A DNA stretch of 10,833 nucleotides from Oscillospiraceae bacterium Marseille-Q3528. GTDB lineage: Bacteria; Bacillota; Clostridia; Lachnospirales; Lachnospiraceae. This document shows, in pieces, positions 5,950 to 10,833 of the stretch; positions within the stretch are counted from its first letter, which is position 1; the number at the start of each line of letters is the position of its first letter. The stretch covers positions 1 through 10,833 of the forward strand of contig JAGTTR010000031.1 of NCBI GenBank assembly GCA_018223385.1, in the 5' to 3' direction. Below the pieces are notes generated by a model that saw only the letters and a program-made list of their open reading frames with translations, made no database searches and had not been told where the DNA came from. The position numbers and the translations under genes are program-made.

Positions 5950-6996
5950 TTATTTTCCGCTTTTCATCGCATCGATCTGCTCCTGAAAATACTCGGTAAA
6001 GTCAGAAACATTGTCCGCCGTCACCAGCATGCCGAACCAGGATGTCGCCAGATCCTCCGGCACTTTTCCGTAGCACATGGCATCCACCATGGCATACCCC
6101 ACCTCCGGTTTATAATGGGACGTTTCAAAAAAATACTGGTCCTGGGAGGTGTACTCGTTCAACCCCGTAAAATTATAGTAGTCCGTCACCTGGGCCAGCT
6201 TTTCCATAAAAGTAAAAAGCCCGTGCCTTGCAGATTTCGTGTACGTCTTGTAGTGCAGCGGATTGATGAATACGGTCAGTTCGATGCCATTTTCCTCGCA
6301 CAGCTCCTTGAACTGGCGGATCTCCTCAATGGCCTCGTCCGTCCGATCCGCATAATAGCTGTCCCAGTAGGCCGTCTCATAGACACTTGACGGCATCTGG
6401 TAATCATCGTTGTACACCGATTCCCCGTTTTCATAGAAACGCGCCGGATCCAGCGGCATATTGCCCACCTCCACCTTCTCCAGCCCCGTCAGCAGCCGGA
6501 AGGACTTGCATGTCACCTCCCAGTTGCTCACATTTTTCGCATAGAAGGGAAGCAGATTGCCGTCCGCCGGGTAAGGCATCCGGATGAGCAGATCCTCGTG
6601 GAGCGCCGGATCCACCAGATAGGAAATGTTATCCACGCCCAGGAAAATGTGCTTCGGCTGCACCCCTGCTGCCAGCAGTACCTTCAAGTTGTCCAAGTGC
6701 TCCTTGGGCAGTCCCTCCGAGTAGGACATATTATAATAATGTTCATAGGGCGAGGTGTCAAAATAGAGAAAACCCACCCGGGAAGAGCCGAAAATAAACG
6801 TATCGTATTTATCTTTATTTTCCAGCACATATTTCATTTTGATAAAATTCTTGTTGGGCTCCACCCCCATGTCCCGGATATGGTCCACATGAAACACATT
6901 GTACGGGTCGCCCAGCACATTGATGCCCACAAAAACACTTAACACCGCACCCACGCAGAGCGCCAGCAGGCACAGCTTTCTGATCAGTTTTGCCAT
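5950..6996 (-). CDS. Membrane-anchored SGNH/AlgJ-like protein, partner of the MBOAT
   Basis: 348 residues. An N-terminal membrane segment (about residues 8-28, KLCLLALCVGAVLSVFVGINV) would anchor it with the rest outside the cell. FIFGSSRVGF (67-76) looks like the nucleophile block of SGNH hydrolases (Ser71/Ser72), and ETSHYKPEVG (291-300) looks like the C-terminal block with His294. The family usually has Asp three residues before the His (DxxH); here it is Glu291. In AlgI/AlgJ- and DltB/DltD-type systems the MBOAT protein exports acyl groups and the SGNH-type partner transfers them to an extracellular polymer, so O-acetylation of a surface glycan is the likely role; the acceptor is unknown. 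It follows the MBOAT gene by 33 bases and has a strong GGAAGGAG ribosome binding site, so the two form an operon. Confidence 0.8.
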   Translation of the reverse strand: MAKLIRKLCLLALCVGAVLSVFVGINVLGDPYNVFHVDHIRDMGVEPNKNFIKMKYVLENKDKYDTFIFGSSRVGFLYFDTSPYEHYYNMSYSEGLPKEHLDNLKVLLAAGVQPKHIFLGVDNISYLVDPALHEDLLIRMPYPADGNLLPFYAKNVSNWEVTCKSFRLLTGLEKVEVGNMPLDPARFYENGESVYNDDYQMPSSVYETAYWDSYYADRTDEAIEEIRQFKELCEENGIELTVFINPLHYKTYTKSARHGLFTFMEKLAQVTDYYNFTGLNEYTSQDQYFFETSHYKPEVGYAMVDAMCYGKVPEDLATSWFGMLVTADNVSDFTEYFQEQIDAMKSGK

Positions 6997-7029
6997 TCAT
7001 ACTCCTTCCAAACCGGCCGGAACCGGAAA

Positions 7030-8526
7030 CTAAAACTGGAAATAAATAAATTCCTGGGATACATTTCCATAGGACGCCGCCACCATACAGATCGTCACAC
7101 TGACAAAGGCCACATACAGCAGCCACCGCTGCCATGTCTTCCACTGGCCGATCCGGTCGATCACATCCATTTTCATGGAAAAATAATCGAATACCGCCAG
7201 CAGCGCCACCGGCAGAAGCAGTCCCAGCAGCTTCAGCTTCGTCAGCCCCAGGAAATCATACCCTTCCCGCAGGTAGGGCAGGAAATACTGGCAGTTGCGG
7301 AACATATGGGAGATCACATACCAGGCATCCGACAGCGTGTCCGCACGGAAAAAGATCCAGGCAAAGGTCACCAGGATGAAGGTCCGCACGGTTCTGGCGC
7401 AGATTCCAAGGATATGGCTCCACTGTTTTTTCTCGTTTTGATCACTGATCTGCGTTTTACTGTTCTTCTTTGATGTTGAACCTCTCGTCAGCAGCGACTC
7501 CGCCACCTGCAGCAATCCATGCAGACCGCCCCAGATCACGAATGTCCAGTCCGCGCCGTGCCACAGGCCGCTGACCAGAAAGGTGATCACCAGATTCAGC
7601 TGGTGTCGGAACGCCGACACCCGGTTGCCGCCCAGCGGAATGTACACGTAATCCCGGAACCAGGTGGACAGGGAAATATGCCACCGTCCCCAGAATTCCT
7701 TGATGCTGGATGCAAAATACGGGCTCCTGAAATTGATCATCAGGTCTTTGCCAAACAGCTTGGCACAGCCGATGGCAATATCCGAATACCCCGAGAAATC
7801 ACAGTAGATCTGAATAGAATAGAACACTGCCGCCACCAGCAGGGCAAAGCCCGCGTAGGACTGCAGGTCATCATAAATCCTGTCCACATATACCGCCAGG
7901 GAAGAGGCGATGACCAGCTTCTTGAAATAGCCCCAGGCCATGAGCTTCAGTCCCTTCGTCACGCCCTCATAGGAAAATTCTGCGTTTTCATGCAGCTGAG
8001 GCATCAGGCTTCCCGCCCGGGAGATCGGCCCGGCAATGAGCTGCGGGAAAAAGGTGACAAACAGGGCATAATAGCCCAGATGCCGCTCTGCCTGTATTTT
8101 TCCCCGGTAAATATCGATCAGATAGCCCAGCGTCTGGAACGTATAGAAGGAAATGCCCACCGGCATCACCAGCTGCAGCGTCACATCCCCCACCGGCGCC
8201 CCGAACAGCCGCGCCGCACCGCTGATGGAATGGGAAAAGAAATTAAAATATTTAAAGAAAAACAAGATGGCAAGACAGACAAACAATGCCAGCAGCAGCC
8301 AGCGTTTCTTTTGTCTCTGTCCGTCACTCTCCTCCATGCGGATGGCACAGACGTAGGTCACCAGCGTGGTTCCCACGATCCACACCACCATCTTCGGATT
8401 CCAGTACATATAGAAGAAATAGCTGGCCGCCAGAAGGATGGCCCAGCGCCAGCTTGCTTTGCCTGCGTAATACAGAAAAAATACAACCGGTAAAAAAATG
8501 GCAAACTGCCAGGAATTAAACTGCAT
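7030..8526 (-). CDS. MBOAT-family membrane-bound O-acyltransferase, AlgI-like
   Basis: 498 residues with about eleven hydrophobic segments. It carries the AlgI-type signatures: MPVGISFYTFQTLGYLIDIY (121-140), PQLIAGPI (161-168), CDFSGYSDIAIG (242-253), FWGRWHISLSTWFRDYVYIPLGG (278-300) and LVSGLWHGADWTFVIWGG (317-334). His323 in LWHGA is the conserved catalytic histidine of the family; His336 follows in GGLHG. These enzymes pass acyl groups from a cytoplasmic donor to an extracellular carrier or polymer. A hydrophilic stretch at about 346-371 rich in Ser, Lys and Gln is a probable cytoplasmic loop. The start ATG at 8524-8526 follows a weak AAAGTGAG site; the promoter is at 8572-8600. First gene of the two-gene cassette. 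No glycan synthesis genes are nearby, so the target is not shown by context. Confidence 0.93.
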   Translation of the reverse strand: MQFNSWQFAIFLPVVFFLYYAGKASWRWAILLAASYFFYMYWNPKMVVWIVGTTLVTYVCAIRMEESDGQRQKKRWLLLALFVCLAILFFFKYFNFFSHSISGAARLFGAPVGDVTLQLVMPVGISFYTFQTLGYLIDIYRGKIQAERHLGYYALFVTFFPQLIAGPISRAGSLMPQLHENAEFSYEGVTKGLKLMAWGYFKKLVIASSLAVYVDRIYDDLQSYAGFALLVAAVFYSIQIYCDFSGYSDIAIGCAKLFGKDLMINFRSPYFASSIKEFWGRWHISLSTWFRDYVYIPLGGNRVSAFRHQLNLVITFLVSGLWHGADWTFVIWGGLHGLLQVAESLLTRGSTSKKNSKTQISDQNEKKQWSHILGICARTVRTFILVTFAWIFFRADTLSDAWYVISHMFRNCQYFLPYLREGYDFLGLTKLKLLGLLLPVALLAVFDYFSMKMDVIDRIGQWKTWQRWLLYVAFVSVTICMVAASYGNVSQEFIYFQF

Positions 8527-8544
8527 AAAATTCTCACTTTCTGT

Positions 8545-8563
8545 CGGCCCCTGCGGTGGGCCG
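8545..8563 (-). other. Hairpin in the 5' leader of the MBOAT gene
   Basis: CGGCCC and GGGCCG pair (6 bp, all G-C) around a seven-base loop ACCGCAG. It starts right at the predicted transcription start (about 8565) and ends about 18 bases before the start codon. It would lie at the very 5' end of the mRNA, where stable stems can protect from decay. The G-rich 3' arm also holds the best purine run of the leader, so it might also limit translation. Confidence 0.5.
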
Positions 8564-8571
8564 TATGTGAT

Positions 8572-8600
8572 ATTATACCCGATTCTGCTATTTTGTGCAA
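8572..8600 (-). promoter_or_regulatory. Promoter of the MBOAT-SGNH cassette (TTGCAC-N17-TATAAT)
   Basis: On the minus strand the -10 box TATAAT (8572-8577) is perfect and the -35 box TTGCAC (8595-8600) matches four of six, with a 17-base spacer. It lies about 45 bases upstream of the MBOAT start codon. The remaining sequence between this promoter and the lrp terminator (8601-8689) shows no gene. Confidence 0.8.
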
Positions 8601-8689
8601 CCGGGCAGCCCCTCTAAGAAAATTCTATCCCGCCGCTAGCAGTCCGCATAATCTCCGATTGATATAACGAATGTCAGTTTCTCAACAGT

Positions 8690-8732
8690 AAAAAAAGAAC
8701 TCCGCAGCATTATCGAAACACTGTCGAAGTCC
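8690..8732 (-). terminator. Intrinsic terminator of the Lrp-family gene
   Basis: GGACTTCG pairs with CGGAGTTC (8 bp including G-T pairs); after a bulged A, CAG pairs with CTG, and a run of seven T follows on the minus strand. It lies about 50 bases after the lrp stop. A 10-base direct repeat CATTATCGAA occurs once in the loop (8708-8717) and once before the hairpin (8746-8755). Confidence 0.8.
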
Positions 8733-8783
8733 TCCTGTACTTTCTCATTATCGAACTCTTGTATACACTCCAAAGGTCTGTTC

Positions 8784-9242
8784 TTATTTTTCAGTCAGAT
8801 CCGGAATCACCGTGTACTCATCCTTGATCGTGGAAAGGACAAACTGGGTCTTGGTGGTGGAAACACCCTGAATGCTCTTGATCTGACGATGCACTGCTTC
8901 CAGTCCTTCGGAAGAGTTGGTGATTACCTGTAAAATAAAGTCGAAATCGCCTGTGATATAATGACAGGACAAAATCTGCTTATTCTTCAATACTTCCTCG
9001 GTGAAATTGTCATAATACTTCGGATGCTCCAGGCCGACCTCAATATATGCCAGCATGTCATATCCGATCTTCTTGCGATCCAGAACCATCGTATATTTCT
9101 TGATAATTCCACTGTTCTCCAGCTTACGAATCCGCTCAAGTACTGCAGATACCGACAGATTAATTTCTTCGCTGATACTGGATGCCTTCTGTCTTGAATT
9201 TTCTTTCAGGTAATTAAGAATCTTGATATCTACGTTATCCAT
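8784..9242 (-). CDS. Lrp/AsnC-family transcriptional regulator
   Basis: 152 residues, the normal length. Residues 1-60 form the winged helix-turn-helix (MDNVDIKILNYLKENSRQKA, then SISEEINLSVSAVLERIRKLENSGIIKKY with the recognition helix); about 65-145 form the RAM effector-binding domain with AYIEVGLEH and HYITGDFDFILQV. These proteins form dimers and octamers and usually sense amino acids. The ATG at 9242 has AAGGGGAAG about ten bases upstream. It has its own promoter and terminator and no adjacent amino-acid gene in the same direction, so the target is unclear; autoregulation is common in the family, and a 10-bp palindrome overlaps its -10 box. The upstream gene may also read into it. Confidence 0.95.
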   Translation of the reverse strand: MDNVDIKILNYLKENSRQKASSISEEINLSVSAVLERIRKLENSGIIKKYTMVLDRKKIGYDMLAYIEVGLEHPKYYDNFTEEVLKNKQILSCHYITGDFDFILQVITNSSEGLEAVHRQIKSIQGVSTTKTQFVLSTIKDEYTVIPDLTEK

Positions 9243-9333
9243 TATGTGACTTCCCCTTTTCTAAAATCCCCTCTCTGAAACTGCTGTTCCAACACCATAT
9301 TACATAAGCCCTTCATTGCTACCCAACGAAAAT

Positions 9334-9362
9334 AGTATACTAAATGGCGATTAAAAATTCAA
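9334..9362 (-). promoter_or_regulatory. Promoter of the Lrp-family gene (TTGAAT-N17-TATACT)
   Basis: The -35 box is TTGAAT (9357-9362) and the -10 box TATACT (9334-9339), spaced by 17 bases on the minus strand. A perfect palindrome TAGTATACTA (9333-9342) covers the -10 box and could be an operator, perhaps for the Lrp protein itself. The start of transcription would be near 9327, giving a leader of about 85 nt. Confidence 0.75.
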
Positions 9363-9380
9363 TATCAATTTGGGATTTTT

Positions 9381-10133
9381 TTACAATTTTTTACTGTCTT
9401 CCATATCTTCCATAACTGTCAAAACATACTCTGCACAGCCATTGATCCTTGCGTTTTTCTCCGCATTGATCCACACGTAACCGGAAAGCGCAATCAGCAC
9501 GAGAAACAGAACGATCACTGCGCCCGGCGCCATTCCCGCCGCCGCATACACGATCCCTGCCACACTCAGAATGCCCGCTGCACAGGCCAGACTGGACACG
9601 CCGCTGCTTCTGCTTCGCTCCCGGATGGCCCGAAGCTCCGCCCGGATCCCGCTGCACTGCTCCTCATGTTCTTCCAGAAATTTCCGGATAACTCCGTACA
9701 ATTCTTTCTTACCCTGGGTTTCTACATAACAGGCTGCAATCTGTCCCAGCACTTCCGAATCCAGAAGTTCCCGGTAGAGCCGTCGATCCAGACTGCCTCT
9801 GCGATCCCGTATCTTCTGCAGTTCCTCCTGCATCTTCGCCGATTCCGCCCGCAATGTCCGAAGCTGTGCCTCCAGCTGTTCATAAAGTTCTGCAGATGCA
9901 GGCTGCTCCTGTGTATGTATCTGAGATGATTGCTGCGATTGTTCCTGTGGGTGCATCTGCGATGCCCGCTGGTCCTGCATATGTACCTGAGCTTGCGGCT
10001 GCTCCTCTACGTGAGATGCCTCTGTCTGATCCTGTATCACAGGATCCGTATGTACCACTTCTGCTTCCTGTGCAGTACTTTTCTTCTCTTCTTCTGCTTC
10101 TTTTTCGTGAAATTTTTTCTTCTTGCCTGACAT
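9381..10133 (-). CDS. Unrecognised membrane protein with Gln-rich repeats and coiled coil
   Basis: 250 residues; I do not recognise the family. Residues 1-20 are highly charged (Lys/Glu). Residues 39-80 are four tandem imperfect units of 10-12 residues, ASHVEEQPQA, QVHMQDQRAS, QMHPQEQSQQSS and QIHTQEQPAS, sharing H-x-Q/E-E/D-Q. Residues about 81-115 and 140-175 have heptad-like Leu/Glu/Arg spacing typical of coiled coil. Two hydrophobic segments (about 181-200 and 203-223) form a hairpin membrane anchor, with a short charged tail after it. The large N-terminal part has no signal peptide and is probably cytoplasmic. The ATG at 10133 is preceded by AGGGAGAAGG about 14 bases away, which is rather far, so the start is not certain. 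Its own promoter is at 10172-10200. No terminator is visible after it, so read-through into the Lrp-family gene is possible. Confidence 0.75.
   Translation of the reverse strand: MSGKKKKFHEKEAEEEKKSTAQEAEVVHTDPVIQDQTEASHVEEQPQAQVHMQDQRASQMHPQEQSQQSSQIHTQEQPASAELYEQLEAQLRTLRAESAKMQEELQKIRDRRGSLDRRLYRELLDSEVLGQIAACYVETQGKKELYGVIRKFLEEHEEQCSGIRAELRAIRERSRSSGVSSLACAAGILSVAGIVYAAAGMAPGAVIVLFLVLIALSGYVWINAEKNARINGCAEYVLTVMEDMEDSKKL
9894..10019 (-). repeat. Tandem imperfect repeats coding for the Gln/His-rich units
   Basis: This segment codes for residues 39-80 of the unrecognised membrane protein. The DNA shows recurring TCCTG..ATGTA/GTGCATCTG-type blocks about every 30-36 bases on the plus strand. 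The repeats are degenerate at DNA level but clearer in the protein, pointing to old duplication with divergence. Confidence 0.6.
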
Positions 10134-10171
10134 CTCTGTAAGTTCGCCTTCTCCCTGATTCTCTTTTCTTC

Positions 10172-10200
10172 ATCATAAACTAATCCAAACAAAGATACAA
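10172..10200 (-). promoter_or_regulatory. Promoter of the repeat/coiled-coil gene (TTGTAT-N17-TATGAT)
   Basis: On the minus strand -35 TTGTAT (10195-10200) and -10 TATGAT (10172-10177) are 17 bases apart. Transcription would start near 10165, about 32 bases before the ATG at 10133. Upstream of it, between this promoter and the rRNA terminators, lies a run of nine C (10244-10252) and no gene. Confidence 0.65.
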
Positions 10201-10310
10201 GCATTTCCTTCTTTTTACACTATACAATTTTGCCTCAGTGTCACCCCCCCCCGAGAAATTTTTCTGTTTCGTTCTGATTTTTCAAATAATATCGAAAATA
10301 TTGCCTATTC

Positions 10311-10347
10311 AAAAAAAAAGACAAGCCATTGTTCTGTTGACCTGTCT
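10311..10347 (-). terminator. Second terminator of the rRNA-tRNA operon
   Basis: AGACAGGTCA pairs with TGGCTTGTCT (10 bp with G-T pairs) around a nine-base loop, followed by eight or more T on the minus strand. It lies about 40 bases beyond the first terminator. It is enclosed by an 11-bp inverted repeat at 10294-10304 and 10354-10364. Confidence 0.8.
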
Positions 10348-10389
10348 CTTCTCGCAATATTTTCTTTAAATGCAATTTCTTATTTATAC

Positions 10390-10419
10390 AAAAAAAATCT
10401 CCGACCGGATCGATCGAAG
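10390..10419 (-). terminator. First terminator of the rRNA-tRNA operon
   Basis: CTTCGATCG pairs with CGGTCGGAG (9 bp with G-T pairs) around the three-base loop ATC, and a run of about eight T follows on the minus strand after one A. It begins about 11 bases after the 3' end of tRNA-Trp. Confidence 0.85.
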
Positions 10420-10430
10420 ACTTTTATGTA

Positions 10431-10501
10431 CAGGGGATGAGGGATTCGAACCCCCATTGACGGTTTTGGAGACCGTTGCTCTGCCATTGAACTAATCCCC
10501 T
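10431..10501 (-). tRNA. tRNA-Trp (anticodon CCA)
   Basis: The 71-nt minus-strand sequence folds fully: acceptor AGGGGAT/ATCCCCT (7 bp) with discriminator G, D stem GTTC/GAGC with a seven-base loop, anticodon stem ACGGT/ACCGT with loop CTCCAAA (anticodon CCA), four-base variable loop, and T stem GGGGG/CCCTC with loop TTCGAAT. The 3' CCA is not encoded, so it must be added by tRNA nucleotidyltransferase. It lies about 170 bases after the 23S rRNA and before two terminators, so it is probably cotranscribed with the rRNA operon. Confidence 0.97.
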
Positions 10502-10585
10502 ATATAAATAAAAATACATGTACCTTCAAAACCACATATTGTATTACATCCGAATTATTGTTTATTACCTGAACCACTGTCAGAA

Positions 10586-10613
10586 GTTCGAGTTCATGTT
10601 CATTCACTCGAAC
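10586..10613 (-). other. 8-bp hairpin in the 23S-tRNA spacer
   Basis: GTTCGAGT pairs perfectly with ACTCGAAC around a 12-base loop in the spacer between 23S rRNA and tRNA-Trp (10502-10671). It may be a processing or antitermination-related structure of the precursor RNA. The spacer also has two copies of ACTTAGTG on the minus strand. No 5S rRNA is found here. Confidence 0.5.
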
Positions 10614-10671
10614 GACCAACGCACTAAGTTCTGTCTTCGCGTTTCACGCTCGCCAATCACTAAGTGCTTAT

Positions 10672-10833
10672 GGTCAAGCCCTCGACCTATTAGTAACAGT
10701 CAGCTCCATGCGTTACCGCACTTCCACCTCTGCCCTATCTACCTTGTCGTCTTCAAGGGGTCTTACAGCTTTCGCTGGGATATCTCATCTTGAGGGGGGC
10801 TTCACGCTTAGATGCCTTCAGCGTTTATCCCGT
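10672..10833 (-). rRNA. 23S ribosomal RNA, 3' end (partial)
   Basis: On the minus strand the sequence runs from ACGGGATAAACGCTGAAGGC through GCATCTAAGCGTGAAGCC, CTTGAAGACGACAAGGTAGA and GGAGCTGACTGTTACTAATA to GGTCGAGGGCTTGACC. These correspond to the conserved last 160 or so bases of bacterial 23S rRNA (compare CATCTAAGC, TGAAGACGACG and GGTACTAAT in Escherichia coli). The 5' part lies beyond the right edge. The exact 3' end is placed by comparison with the E. coli end and may be off by a few bases. Confidence 0.95.

Noticed and set aside
7519..8493. 324-codon plus-strand open frame opposite the MBOAT gene
   Set aside because: The minus-strand frame shows all MBOAT motifs; the opposite frame is rich in His/Gln/Arg from reversed codons and lacks a start signal.
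8686..8783. Tiny open frame ATGAGAAAGTAC... in the lrp 3' region
   Set aside because: Only 12 codons, and it overlaps the terminator hairpin.
9880..10176. 98-codon minus-strand frame overlapping the start of the coiled-coil gene (MMKKRESGRRR...)
   Set aside because: Its ATG lies inside the predicted -10 region, it has no binding site, and the Arg/Ser-rich product is a frame-shifted reading of the real gene.
10502..10671. 5S rRNA in the 23S-tRNA spacer
   Set aside because: The length would allow it, but none of the conserved 5S blocks is present on either strand.
1..10833. CRISPR array, insertion sequence, phage or defence genes
   Set aside because: No regularly spaced direct repeats, no transposase or integrase motifs, and no terminal inverted repeats flanking genes were seen.

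Overview
The window looks like a piece of a Lachnospiraceae-type (Clostridia, Firmicutes) chromosome. Reasons: strong AGGAGG-type ribosome binding sites, sigma-A promoters with 17-bp spacers, moderate GC in genes with AT-rich gaps, and a thl-crt-hbd-bcd butyrate gene order typical of gut anaerobic butyrate producers. This is inferred from gene content and sequence style; I could not run a taxonomic search. Almost everything is on the minus strand; only one gene is on the plus strand.

Layout. (1) 1-3690, minus strand: genes for the conversion of acetyl-CoA towards butyryl-CoA: thiolase (thl), crotonase (crt), 3-hydroxybutyryl-CoA dehydrogenase (hbd), and the first 111 codons of an acyl-CoA dehydrogenase (bcd) that runs off the left edge. 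thl has a near-consensus promoter and an unusually structured leader of about 130 nt. bcd has its own promoter, whose -35 box lies inside a TTGTCAA-N4-TTGACAA palindrome that resembles a Rex (NADH/NAD+ sensor) operator. The pathway therefore appears to be read as at least two transcription units. (2) 3881-4423, plus strand: a cysteine hydrolase of the isochorismatase/nicotinamidase family, divergent from thl, ending at a bidirectional terminator shared with the next gene. (3) 4493-5887, minus: a COG2509-type FAD-dependent oxidoreductase with a four-cysteine cluster, driven by a perfect consensus promoter. (4) 5950-8526, minus: a two-gene O-acylation cassette, an AlgI-like MBOAT membrane acyltransferase followed by a membrane-anchored SGNH/AlgJ-like protein. 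(5) 8784-9242, minus: an Lrp/AsnC regulator with its own promoter and terminator. (6) 9381-10133, minus: an unrecognised protein with a Gln-rich repeat region, a coiled coil and two C-terminal membrane helices. (7) 10311-10833, minus: the end of an rRNA operon (3' end of 23S rRNA, a spacer without 5S, tRNA-Trp(CCA), two tandem terminators).

How the parts work together: thl, crt and hbd products condense acetyl-CoA, reduce and dehydrate it to crotonyl-CoA, which Bcd reduces. The MBOAT and SGNH proteins probably work as a pair to move acyl groups across the membrane onto an exported glycan. The other genes look like independent housekeeping or accessory units. I see no CRISPR array, transposon, phage gene, toxin-antitoxin pair or defence system. 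No new multi-gene system is evident; the most interesting signals are regulatory: the Rex-like operator at bcd, the structured thl leader, and the nested inverted repeats downstream of the rRNA operon.
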